From a virus, in IMG/VR virus record IMGVR_UViG_3300032050_005838, positions 1 through 55,430 of that record: DNA of 55,430 nt, one strand, 5' to 3'. The notes under the pieces are model-generated. The model did no database searches and was not told the DNA's origin. It saw only the letters and a program-made list of their open reading frames with translations. Both the position numbers and the translations under genes were made by a program. Positions 46,799 through 54,964 of this stretch are shown piece after piece; position 1 is the first letter of the stretch, and each line of letters starts with the position of its first letter.

Positions 46799-47485
46799 TT
46801 AAGGCTGCGGGTTTTTCAGTAGTTTTTGTTGTAATGTCAATGCCATTCTGTGAGAAGGGTCATTGGCGTTGTAGGGTTTGCCATTATACAACGGATTGTT
46901 GCTAGGATCAAATGTCACTGTGGCAACTCGATTGTTGGCAGTATTGTCAGCCCCTTTACCGAAGTTTTTAATGCTTTTGGCACGTTGAATACTGGTGGCC
47001 AAGGGCAGCCAGACATTGGCTCCAGGATTGGGTTTCTGTGTGTCTGCAATGGCAGCCGTGATTTGTGGTTTTAGTTCAGTTTTTAACAAGTTGGCCTGCC
47101 CTGATCCGTCATCTGGAAGTTCATCAATATCAACTCCAGCCAGTTGATTTACAAACTGATATAATTCTTTTTCCAAGGCGGCTTTATCAATTTGCGCTGC
47201 TGATGTAACAGGATTTTTTGTCTCAGGGTCGTCAGATTTCAACATCAGTTGTTGCACATTTTGTGCCCAGCGTTTTTGCATTTCTTTGGCCAATGGTGCC
47301 AGTAATGTCTTGTTCACTTCGCCAGCGGCACCTTGACGTAAATTACTATCAACTTTTGGTCCAAGACGGGTTTGGTCCAAGGAATCTAATGGATTGGCCA
47401 CCCCAGCTGATTTGTACAGCATGTTGGTAAGTCCAGACACCACATCTTCTTTTATTGGCTTGCGTGTTATTTCATGAATCTGCAT
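46799..47485 (-). CDS. head-associated conserved phage protein
   Basis: 228 aa from ATG 47485 with AGGAAAA upstream; an earlier ATG at 47521 lies inside the previous gene. Start MQIHEITRKPIKED resembles the many T4-like virion proteins with a short leader; I11-K12-E13 fits a prohead protease site. The rest is helical with Gln/Asn-rich turns (KEMQKRWAQNVQQLM, NVWLPLATSIQRAKS). It lies 1 nt before the 629-aa gene, so the two are coupled. No enzymatic motif. Confidence 0.7.
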   Translation of the reverse strand: MQIHEITRKPIKEDVVSGLTNMLYKSAGVANPLDSLDQTRLGPKVDSNLRQGAAGEVNKTLLAPLAKEMQKRWAQNVQQLMLKSDDPETKNPVTSAAQIDKAALEKELYQFVNQLAGVDIDELPDDGSGQANLLKTELKPQITAAIADTQKPNPGANVWLPLATSIQRAKSIKNFGKGADNTANNRVATVTFDPSNNPLYNGKPYNANDPSHRMALTLQQKLLKNPQP

Positions 47486-47720
47486 TGGTTTTCCTAACGG
47501 ATCTGGAAAACTTTCCAGCATCCTTTGTTCTTATGGCATTGAGCAATTTTCTTGTGAGATTTTCTGCTTGTTCAGCACCAAACTCATGTTCAATTTGTTC
47601 CACTAGTCTAATGGCGCTGGCAATGATATTGTCAGCTCGACTTTCAATTATCAGGCGACGATCACGCTCAACATACATTGAGTCCAATTCTTCTAACAAA
47701 CTGCGTGTCTTTTTTTGCAT
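47472..47720 (-). CDS. small helical phage protein
   Basis: 82 aa, strongly helical: RSLLEELDSMYVERDRRL then RADNIIASAIRLVEQIEHEF. It is conserved in T4-like phages of this group next to the head-associated genes. It is preceded by a possible late promoter (TAAATA at 47741-47746), back to back with the plus-strand one. The end overlaps the next gene by 14 nt. Confidence 0.72.
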   Translation of the reverse strand: MQKKTRSLLEELDSMYVERDRRLIIESRADNIIASAIRLVEQIEHEFGAEQAENLTRKLLNAIRTKDAGKFSRSVRKTNADS

Positions 47721-47739
47721 TCGATCAAGAGCCTTTGGA

Positions 47740-47747
47740 TTATTTAG
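47740..47747 (-). promoter_or_regulatory. late-type element CTAAATAA, divergent
   Basis: CTAAATAA on the minus strand, 19 nt upstream of the 82-aa gene. It lies 13 bp from the plus-strand element at 47761-47770. Confidence 0.45.
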
Positions 47748-47760
47748 TGCTTTTTAGATT

Positions 47761-47770
47761 CTAATAAATA
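47761..47770 (+). promoter_or_regulatory. T4-late-like promoter CTAATAAATA of the tail fibre gene
   Basis: Identical 10-mer to 1569-1578; 32 nt before the ATG at 47803, with AAGGAAC as RBS. No -35 box is seen. Confidence 0.6.
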
Positions 47771-47802
47771 TCTATTACTGCTTTTAAAGCCAAGGAACAC
47801 AA

Positions 47803-49671
47803 ATGACCAGTCAAATCAATCCATCAAATATCGATGCTACATATCCTGTAGCAGGGCAACCCAATAACACACAGGGTTTCCGCGATAATTTCACTGCCAC
47901 ACAGACCAATTTCAACTATGCCGCAACTGAAATAACAGATTTACAAAACAAAGCAGTACTAAAGGCAGCACTCACAGGCACCACGTTGGACAACAACATG
48001 AATGATGCACTGCTTTATGCTGCCAAGATACAAGATTTTAGCGCAACTGCGGTGAATCTTACAACCACTTCGGGACCAGTCACAGTGGATTATACTACCG
48101 GACATTATCAAAGTCTCTCTCCGGCCACTGGCAGTGTTACTTTGGGCTTTACAAAATGGCCTGCGGCAAACAATTATGGCTTTTTAAGACTGCGAATTTA
48201 CATTACCAACACCGCCTACACAGTGACTTTGCCTGCGGCTGCCACTCAAGGCATTGCTGGTATTCAAGGACTGTCAGGCAGCACAATCACCTTTGGTGCC
48301 ACCGGCTATTACGAATTTGGTTTTAGCACAGTAGATGGTGGTACCACAATCACAGTGTTTGATTTGAATCGTCCATTGAGCTATTATACTAATCCTGTAA
48401 CAATCAACAGCAACGTAGCCAGTACCAGTACCACTTCTGGGGCATTGACTGTGGCAGGTGGGGTTGGAATCAATGGTAATCTTTATGTGGCAGGCAACGT
48501 TGTTGGAAACTTTGTAGCTACAACTCAAACATTTGCCGGTAATTTAACCGGCGGAAACTTGTTGACAGCCGGAATAACAAGCGCCACTGGTAATGTCACT
48601 GGTGGTAATTTACGTACTGCTGGGCAAGTAAGTGCCACAGGCAATGTAACTGGTAACTTTTTTATTGGCAACGGATCAGGACTGACTGGTATTGTTGTGT
48701 CAGGCGGTACATCTATTGTCAACGGAAATAGTAATGTTGGAGTAATTGCCAATAGTAATGTCACTATCAGCGTTGGCGGAACATCAAATGTTGCAGTATG
48801 GGCCAACACTGGTGGGATCGTAACTGGTTTACTCAGTGCAACAGGTAATATCACTGGTGGTAATTTACGTACCGCTGGACAGATATCAGCAGGCGGTAAT
48901 ATCACTGGCGGTAACATTATTGCTGGGGTAGGTGTAGGAGTAGCTGGTGATGTGGCAGTAGGTGGTGTAATATTTGCCGCTGGCAACATCACTGGATCTT
49001 ATTTACTTGGCAACGGATCTTTTTTAACAGGATTGTCTAGTTCAACAAGGATCGCATCAGGTACCACAGAAATAGCCATTGACGCACCAAGTGGTAATAT
49101 TCAAACAACAATTGGTGGCACTGCAAACGTAGTGGTGTTCACCACAAACGGTCTAGGTGTAGCAGGGTTTGTAGTGGCCACTGGCAACATCACTGGTAGC
49201 AATGTTACCGCTAGTGGTAATGCTATTGTTAGTGGATTTGTTAGTGCTGTAGGCAACGTCTCTGGCGGTAACATCCGAACTGCTGGATTAATCACTGCCA
49301 CTGGTAATATTACCAGTGGTAATATTGGTGTAACAGGAAATGTCAGTTTAACTGGTAATGTTATTTCTGGAAATTTGACTACTAGTTCTCAAGTGGTAGC
49401 ACTTGGTAATGTAACTGGCGGAAATATCAGAACCGACGGTCAGGTGCTGGCGCTAAGTGCCACATCTCTGCCAGCAGGTGGTGTAGCTGGCGCTGGATAT
49501 GTGTTTTCATCTACTGCAAACTTTGGCGTATTTTTTGGATCTGGTGTGCCAACACTGAGTGCTGCCAAAGGATCTTTGTATCTTAGAAGCGATGGCACTA
49601 CCACCAATGATCGTATGTATGTAAATACCAATGGCGTCACGACCTGGACTGCTGTAATTACTGCGGCTTAA
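47803..49671 (+). CDS. repeat-rich tail fibre protein
   Basis: 622 aa. The start MTSQINPSNIDATYPVAGQPNN with NTQGFRDNF is the attachment-type N-terminus found in T4-like cyanophage fibres. Residues about 30-190 form a beta-rich domain. From about 240 to 550 there are roughly 20-residue repeats of the type SATGNVTGGNLRTAGQ, interrupted by IGNGSGLTGI units, typical of long trimeric fibres. The C-terminus holds a small receptor-binding-like domain (GSGVPTLSAAKGSLYLRSDG) common in phage fibres. It overlaps the convergent radical SAM gene by 14 nt. Confidence 0.85.
   Translation: MTSQINPSNIDATYPVAGQPNNTQGFRDNFTATQTNFNYAATEITDLQNKAVLKAALTGTTLDNNMNDALLYAAKIQDFSATAVNLTTTSGPVTVDYTTGHYQSLSPATGSVTLGFTKWPAANNYGFLRLRIYITNTAYTVTLPAAATQGIAGIQGLSGSTITFGATGYYEFGFSTVDGGTTITVFDLNRPLSYYTNPVTINSNVASTSTTSGALTVAGGVGINGNLYVAGNVVGNFVATTQTFAGNLTGGNLLTAGITSATGNVTGGNLRTAGQVSATGNVTGNFFIGNGSGLTGIVVSGGTSIVNGNSNVGVIANSNVTISVGGTSNVAVWANTGGIVTGLLSATGNITGGNLRTAGQISAGGNITGGNIIAGVGVGVAGDVAVGGVIFAAGNITGSYLLGNGSFLTGLSSSTRIASGTTEIAIDAPSGNIQTTIGGTANVVVFTTNGLGVAGFVVATGNITGSNVTASGNAIVSGFVSAVGNVSGGNIRTAGLITATGNITSGNIGVTGNVSLTGNVISGNLTTSSQVVALGNVTGGNIRTDGQVLALSATSLPAGGVAGAGYVFSSTANFGVFFGSGVPTLSAAKGSLYLRSDGTTTNDRMYVNTNGVTTWTAVITAA
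48530..49460 (+). repeat. tandem repeats in the tail fibre gene
   Basis: About 15 imperfect units of roughly 60 bp, each with GGTAATNTNACTGGTGGTAA-like DNA, encode GN-x-TGGN-x-x-TAG-x-x-SAT. The DNA is similar enough for slippage or recombination to alter fibre length. Confidence 0.75.
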
Positions 49672-50842
49672 CCAATTTCCACAATTCAGGAAACGTCTCG
49701 GCTAGATCTTGTTTGCGCAACAGGTCTAGCTTTTTTGTTGTTGACCAGAACTTTGCCCACAATTCAGTTTGATTATCTAACGGCATGTCCATAAAGTCTA
49801 GTATGCTGGCAACTTGATGACTGGCTCCTGCTAGATGTGTTCTAACTTGTGCTTTGACTTGATCGGGCAACACACGCACATTGATATGTTGTGGATGATG
49901 CACCATGTTAAAGAAGTAGCCTATGCCACGCTGTTTAAAATACTGCTCAATCTCTTCAAGATACAAGATATTGTAGGCACATACAGTGACACAAACGCAC
50001 ATGCTGATATTAGAGTGTTGGCGTACTAGTTCTTGATAACGATCCAAGTTCTTTTCTACTGTGCTCCAAGTTTCCCCATATCGTATGTAATCAAAATGTG
50101 GACCAATACCATCTATGCTGATGTCTAATGCAACATGTTTGAATTGTGTTAATGTATCAATGTATCGTTGATTCCAAATTGTACCATTGGTATTGATGTG
50201 CAGACTTTGATCTTGAGCTAGATTTTTATCCACAGCTTGTTGTAGGATATTAAACACATTGCTCAACAGCATGGGCTCAGCACCATAGATGTCATAGTAC
50301 CGGACATCAGTTAACCATTCTTCCAACTCATTCCACAGGCGAGTGTTTTCAGGTTCATAACTGCTTTTGATCCTGCCCCAACTGGCTAGATACTTCTTAT
50401 AGTCAGGTTCTTGCTTGTGTGCTTCTAGTTCCCAATAGTCGCGATACCATTTGCTTGACACTTCGGGCCAACATGTTCTGCAGGCTAAGTTACAGGTGTT
50501 ACCAGGTTTGAGATCAACCAGCTGTGGACGATGTGCGTTTTGTGGTAGGTCCTTGAACTGCTGATTGGCCACAAGTCTGCGGCTGCTACGACCTGCATTT
50601 TCTTCTGCCCAACAAGCACTACAGTTAGGGTGCTGAATGCCTACGTCAAGGTCTGCTTGTATCTGTTGTCTAGTAGGGCTAGTCCATGCATCCTGCAAGG
50701 TATTGACATCAAGGTACAAGTCTTGTTGATTGTTGTCCTGCAGGTATGTTTGGCTGTGACAACACAACAGGCATCTGCCCGAATTGTGTAATGCAATGCC
50801 TGAATCTGCCCAGGCGCAATATAATTTTGAATCTTGATTCAT
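49658..50842 (-). CDS. radical SAM protein (twitch/SPASM type)
   Basis: 394 aa. N-terminal Cys cluster (LYCAW, GRCLLCCHS, NCSACWAEE) before the SAM-cluster motif NTCNLACRTCWPEVSSKW (Cys117, 121 and 124); YDIYGAEPML is a GGE-like strand with Gly-Ala-Glu, SLHINTNGT and LDISIDGIGPHFDYIRYG are barrel strands. It shares plan with 37093-38493 and 52515-53483. The Cys-rich start suggests that an extra cluster or peptide-binding knot precedes the barrel. Substrate unknown. Its ATG is 9 bp from the divergent oxygenase start at 50852. Confidence 0.86.
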   Translation of the reverse strand: MNQDSKLYCAWADSGIALHNSGRCLLCCHSQTYLQDNNQQDLYLDVNTLQDAWTSPTRQQIQADLDVGIQHPNCSACWAEENAGRSSRRLVANQQFKDLPQNAHRPQLVDLKPGNTCNLACRTCWPEVSSKWYRDYWELEAHKQEPDYKKYLASWGRIKSSYEPENTRLWNELEEWLTDVRYYDIYGAEPMLLSNVFNILQQAVDKNLAQDQSLHINTNGTIWNQRYIDTLTQFKHVALDISIDGIGPHFDYIRYGETWSTVEKNLDRYQELVRQHSNISMCVCVTVCAYNILYLEEIEQYFKQRGIGYFFNMVHHPQHINVRVLPDQVKAQVRTHLAGASHQVASILDFMDMPLDNQTELWAKFWSTTKKLDLLRKQDLAETFPELWKLVKPQ

Positions 50843-50851
50843 GTTGTAAAT

Positions 50852-51517
50852 ATGTATATGGAAACTACCCTCAACACTAAATTCATTGGCATTCGACGTT
50901 TTGTAAGCGAACTAAAATTAGAGTTACCATTTGAGCGAGCGCAGATTATCCAAGAACTTGATGACGAAGCTTGGGTGCCGCACGGAGAAATTTCTCCAGT
51001 AGGTCACAATCCGTGGCCTGGCATGCGTTTTAAATGTTTGCGGCCACAGTGGAAACACCAAGCACTCACTGGTGTTAGTAGATACTTTGGCAGTGTTGAA
51101 TTCAAGCGTCAAGCTATTGATTGGATGTATCAAGAGTATCATGGTATTGATGTTACTTGGGGCATGAGTGCTGACGAAATGTGCCGTCGATCAAGAACAC
51201 ACATTGAGTTTACCAAAGACATGCCTGGTTTTGTCAACGACATACACACAGATTATCGTCAGCTGATTGCTACAGGAATGATTTACTTTAGTGATCACGA
51301 CACACCAGATTTAAGTTCTTATTTTTATACTGATCAACATCGCAGTAATCCCACACGCATGACCACTGCATTTGGCGATGGGTGGTGGCACATGAACAAC
51401 CATGACACCTGGCACGAGGGATGGAATCGCACTGATCAAGTGAGATATAGCGGCTTGTTAGGTTTAACTATTCACACATCTGATTTACCCAAAGACGATC
51501 CACAGTTCCCACACTGA
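50852..51517 (+). CDS. 2OG-Fe(II) oxygenase family protein
   Basis: 221 aa from ATG 50852; a TTG at 50834 would add six residues, and ATG 50858 is also possible. The triad is readable: H132-T-D134 in NDIHTDYRQLIATG and His188 in HDTWHEGWN, with Arg198 in QVRYSGLLGL as 2-oxoglutarate ligand. It converges on the radical SAM gene at 51472 with a 46-nt overlap. The only plus-strand gene in a minus-strand radical SAM block. Substrate unknown; a combined modification pathway is possible. Confidence 0.72.
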   Translation: MYMETTLNTKFIGIRRFVSELKLELPFERAQIIQELDDEAWVPHGEISPVGHNPWPGMRFKCLRPQWKHQALTGVSRYFGSVEFKRQAIDWMYQEYHGIDVTWGMSADEMCRRSRTHIEFTKDMPGFVNDIHTDYRQLIATGMIYFSDHDTPDLSSYFYTDQHRSNPTRMTTAFGDGWWHMNNHDTWHEGWNRTDQVRYSGLLGLTIHTSDLPKDDPQFPH

Positions 51518-52512
51518 CGATTACATATAACCAATCGTCCTTGATCAAACTCAGGGATGCTCCAGGTCTTTTCAATTTCCTCAAACCAGGTCATGCATTC
51601 TTCTAAGCTGTGCTTGATAGCATTGTTATTGCCAATCATATGACTAAACTGTTTGTTTACAGCTTGGTGCCAACCTCCTCGACCAAAGGTCTTGGGGGAG
51701 AATCCGAGATAGCAACACGGAAACACATCGCCAGTGCTGGAAACGTACACTGATTTTCGTTTTTGAACTTCGCAATCAATGGAACGAGGAGTTTCGTTGC
51801 CAACAATATCTTCTAACAGTATTTCACCATTGATTCTAACATCACGCATTTTTTCAAAATCTATCTCGCCAAACTCTTTCAACGGATCACCGATGATATG
51901 AGTAAGTTTTCCATCTTTATCAAACACTGGACTGTTAATTCGGTCTCCTCTAGTTATTGCAAATTTCGCAAATCCCAACTGTTGACTTAGTTGCTGTGCT
52001 TCTGCTTGCTGATGTTTATTATGGTCAAACTCAATCATACGCCACACCGCACGTCCTCCTGCGGCAATAAATGTTCGGGCGTTTTGTATTACAGTAGAGT
52101 ACACAGTATTCTGTCGATACAAATGGTGTGTTTCTTCTAGTCCATCAATGCAAAAATATACTTCAGTGTTTAGTCTAGCAAGATCTTGCCAGAATTTTTT
52201 GTTTCTTGCACCACCGTTGGTGCTGATCATAACATGAATCTTTGGATTGTGAAGTTTAAAATATTCAATTATGTCAACAGTTTCGGGATTCATTACAGCA
52301 TCGCCAAAGTTACCATTGATGTACAGTTCGTCTAACTGTTGTATGAAGTCAGGTTGAAAGATGCATTGGGCATCCTCCAGCGTTAGATCGCGTTCAACGT
52401 AGCCGTTGTTGTGAGGATACCCAAAGAAACTTCTAGGGCACAATGGACAATTGGCATTGCACCTGCTAGAAATTTCCAAATGCACATGACGTATTTGATC
52501 AAACTTATACAT
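51472..52512 (-). CDS. radical SAM protein, paralogue of 38798
   Basis: 346 aa. EISSRCNANCPLCPRSFFG (Cys18, 22 and 25), LYINGNFGD, MISTNGGARN and YFCIDGLEETHHLYRQN match the 38798-39802 protein segment by segment. C-terminal Cys in FPCCYLGF and ICNRQCGNCG suggest an auxiliary Fe-S cluster. The paralogy suggests duplication and divergence of substrate. It lies 2 nt after the 322-aa radical SAM gene. Confidence 0.87.
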   Translation of the reverse strand: MYKFDQIRHVHLEISSRCNANCPLCPRSFFGYPHNNGYVERDLTLEDAQCIFQPDFIQQLDELYINGNFGDAVMNPETVDIIEYFKLHNPKIHVMISTNGGARNKKFWQDLARLNTEVYFCIDGLEETHHLYRQNTVYSTVIQNARTFIAAGGRAVWRMIEFDHNKHQQAEAQQLSQQLGFAKFAITRGDRINSPVFDKDGKLTHIIGDPLKEFGEIDFEKMRDVRINGEILLEDIVGNETPRSIDCEVQKRKSVYVSSTGDVFPCCYLGFSPKTFGRGGWHQAVNKQFSHMIGNNNAIKHSLEECMTWFEEIEKTWSIPEFDQGRLVICNRQCGNCGSSLGKSDV

Positions 52513-52514
52513 AA

Positions 52515-53483
52515 TTATTCAACTTCCAGCTCTGGAAACGTAGTACGCCAGTTGGTGCCTCGACGAGTATCACACTCATCTAAGAATTGTAATGCAGGTT
52601 TTCTAGACCGTGTCAAAGCAAATCTACCATGCGCCAACTGTTGTCGATGCTCTATTATATCTGTAAATCTTGATACACAGAAATTTTCTTGTAACCATTG
52701 ATTTAGATTATCAAGATTGTGTTGATTTAATATACTTACTGTAGTGTTTACAGAAAACATGCAATTATTCGGAGCATAGTCTATGTACCACTGCAGATTA
52801 CTTGCAACTTTGGACCATTTGGCTGGATAACGTTGATATTCAAATCTTGCGCCAATGTCATCGATACTAAAATCTAGTTGTACTAACTTGTACTGACTCC
52901 ATAAGTCTATCAGTTCTTGGCTAGGCAGCACTGTACCATTGGTGTTGTAACTAATGTGTATGAGATTTTTATTGGGTAGTGCATGTAAAAATTTCACATG
53001 TTCTTTACTGAGTAAAGGTTCGCCACCATTGAAATGAACGTATCTTAAATGACTTGTATCTAGTGATGTCCAGAAATTATTAACAATAGTTTTTTTAGAT
53101 TCAATGGGATAATTTAATTCTTGTTTCCATACACTACTAAATTCTGGACCGCATATTGCACATGCCAGATTACACAAGTTACCAGTCCAATAATCTAATC
53201 GCACTAGTTCTACATCAGTATTGTACATGTCATTGTCACGATACCAACTGTTACTTCCTTGTCTGCGACTAATCAAACCTTGATTTTCGTTTTGTTTGCA
53301 ATTATTACAGGCCGTTGGCCAAACTCCCTGGCTCCATGAATTTCTAACAGTTTGCAAGTATTTATTATTGCAAAAATCAATTTTTTCAGCATTTAGCGGA
53401 GTGGACAAACAACACGGTCCTAATTTTAAACCAGTAGACGAAACAACATTTAAATTTTTAAACGCATCTATGCAAATATTCAT
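52515..53483 (-). CDS. radical SAM protein (twitch/SPASM type)
   Basis: 322 aa. An N-terminal Cys set (GPCCLSTPL, ACNNCKQNE) precedes GNLCNLACAICGPEFSSVW (Cys104, 108 and 111); VHFNGGEPLLS is a canonical GGE strand; LDFSIDDIGARFEYQRY continues the barrel. Shortest of the three twitch-type proteins. It overlaps the helicase stop by 4 nt, so it is expressed with replication genes. The upstream Cys may bind an auxiliary cluster. Substrate unknown. Confidence 0.87.
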   Translation of the reverse strand: MNICIDAFKNLNVVSSTGLKLGPCCLSTPLNAEKIDFCNNKYLQTVRNSWSQGVWPTACNNCKQNENQGLISRRQGSNSWYRDNDMYNTDVELVRLDYWTGNLCNLACAICGPEFSSVWKQELNYPIESKKTIVNNFWTSLDTSHLRYVHFNGGEPLLSKEHVKFLHALPNKNLIHISYNTNGTVLPSQELIDLWSQYKLVQLDFSIDDIGARFEYQRYPAKWSKVASNLQWYIDYAPNNCMFSVNTTVSILNQHNLDNLNQWLQENFCVSRFTDIIEHRQQLAHGRFALTRSRKPALQFLDECDTRRGTNWRTTFPELEVE

Positions 53484-54964
53484 CCAGTTCTAATCTTTCC
53501 CAGTAATTGTTTGAGCTTGGCGCTTTGCACGTCAGCTGTGACTTTTTCTGCCGCCTCAGGTTTTAATTCTTTACCTCCGGACTGATATTCCCAAGCATGT
53601 GTTCCTGTGGGCTTTTCCCATTTGGTAGATGTACTGCCAGTTGACTCAGTATCAGCCGCTTTGATTTGACTGCGGGCTTTGATACTATCCATTAGAGAAC
53701 TCTGTGGCTTGTTATAGCCTGTGCCTTCATCACCGCCTTCGTCTGTGATACGCATGGTTTCAATGTTGTACTCTAGGTCAATCTTTTGTCCCACTCCTGT
53801 TGAACTACGACTCTTCATACACTGGATCTGATACTTGCCACGCTCTTTCATGGCACGGCTAGTAAAGATACCAAACACATTGTCAGCAGTATTGATCTTG
53901 GAAATACCACCTGAAATGTGTGAGTGATCAAACTCAATCTCTTCCACAGCACTACGATTCAACTGCGATGCTGTGACCATTAACACTCCCAGTTCCTTGG
54001 CCAAGTTACGCAGTTCCTCACTCACATACTTGTCCTTCACAAACAAGTCGTTGGGACTGACTTTGGCACTAACAGGCATCAGCAAGTCCAGGTAGTCAAT
54101 CATCATAAAGTCTACCTTGATCCCTGTTTGAATCTGTACTTCTTTAATGTAACTTCTAATGTCATTGATGTTGCTTTGTGCTGGCAATCCTTTCACACGA
54201 TACTGCCCAGACTTCTTGCCCACAAGCATGACCTTCATTGTGGTTGTGTCAATGTCCTTGCGAATATCCTTGGTGCTCATCTGCGTTAACATAGCATCTG
54301 TACGCAAACTAGTGAGCTCTTCACTAAGTTCCAGTGTAATGTACACACCACTTAGTCCTTGTTGCAACCAGTTCAGTGCAATGTTCATCATGACCAAGGA
54401 TTTGCCTGAACCTGATCCTCCAGCAAAGATATTTAATTCGCCTCTTGAAAATCCGCCATATAGCAGTCGATCCAGTTGCGGCCATCCTGTTGACACTTGT
54501 CCACCTGAATTGAAGTATTTGTTGATACGTGCCGCAGGATCAGCAAAGTAGTCTGTGCCCATATCTTTGGTCAAGCTAATCTGTACTGCATCCTTGATCA
54601 ATTTCTCTACTGGATCAAACTCACCTTTTTCTAGCAAGTCATAAGACTTTAAAATAGCCCTAGACAATTCTTCTTTCTTGGTGAATCTTTCAAACTCTTC
54701 TAAGAACCATGCGTCATGACTCTCGCTGTTTAATTCAGATGGTAGTTCATCAATCTTGATACCGGTCTCGGCAAAGATTTGTGGGCGTGTGGGTAATGTG
54801 TTAAATTTGTCGGAGTAAGTTTTAATAAACTCCGCCGCTGGTCTGAGCTTTTTATCAAAGTTCTCTGGGTTATAAATATTTTGTATACGCACGTAACTTT
54901 GTGCGTCGGCCAACATCATTTCAATGAATAGTTTTTGGAAATCAATTCCGTAATCTTTTTGCAA
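53480..54964 (-). CDS. 41: DnaB-like replicative helicase (T4 gp41 type)
   Basis: 494 aa (T4 gp41 is 475). An N-terminal helical domain, then the RecA-like motor: Walker A AGGSGSGKS (182-189 core), VYITLELSEE (H1a), FMMIDYLDLL (Walker B), VTASQLNR (H3) and HISGGISKINTADNVF with RSRSSTG (H4). It unwinds the parental duplex on the lagging strand together with the primase encoded just upstream, with a 23-nt overlap. The C-terminal 80 residues are a polar tail that may bind a loader (gp59-like). Confidence 0.94.
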   Translation of the reverse strand: MQKDYGIDFQKLFIEMMLADAQSYVRIQNIYNPENFDKKLRPAAEFIKTYSDKFNTLPTRPQIFAETGIKIDELPSELNSESHDAWFLEEFERFTKKEELSRAILKSYDLLEKGEFDPVEKLIKDAVQISLTKDMGTDYFADPAARINKYFNSGGQVSTGWPQLDRLLYGGFSRGELNIFAGGSGSGKSLVMMNIALNWLQQGLSGVYITLELSEELTSLRTDAMLTQMSTKDIRKDIDTTTMKVMLVGKKSGQYRVKGLPAQSNINDIRSYIKEVQIQTGIKVDFMMIDYLDLLMPVSAKVSPNDLFVKDKYVSEELRNLAKELGVLMVTASQLNRSAVEEIEFDHSHISGGISKINTADNVFGIFTSRAMKERGKYQIQCMKSRSSTGVGQKIDLEYNIETMRITDEGGDEGTGYNKPQSSLMDSIKARSQIKAADTESTGSTSTKWEKPTGTHAWEYQSGGKELKPEAAEKVTADVQSAKLKQLLGKIRTG

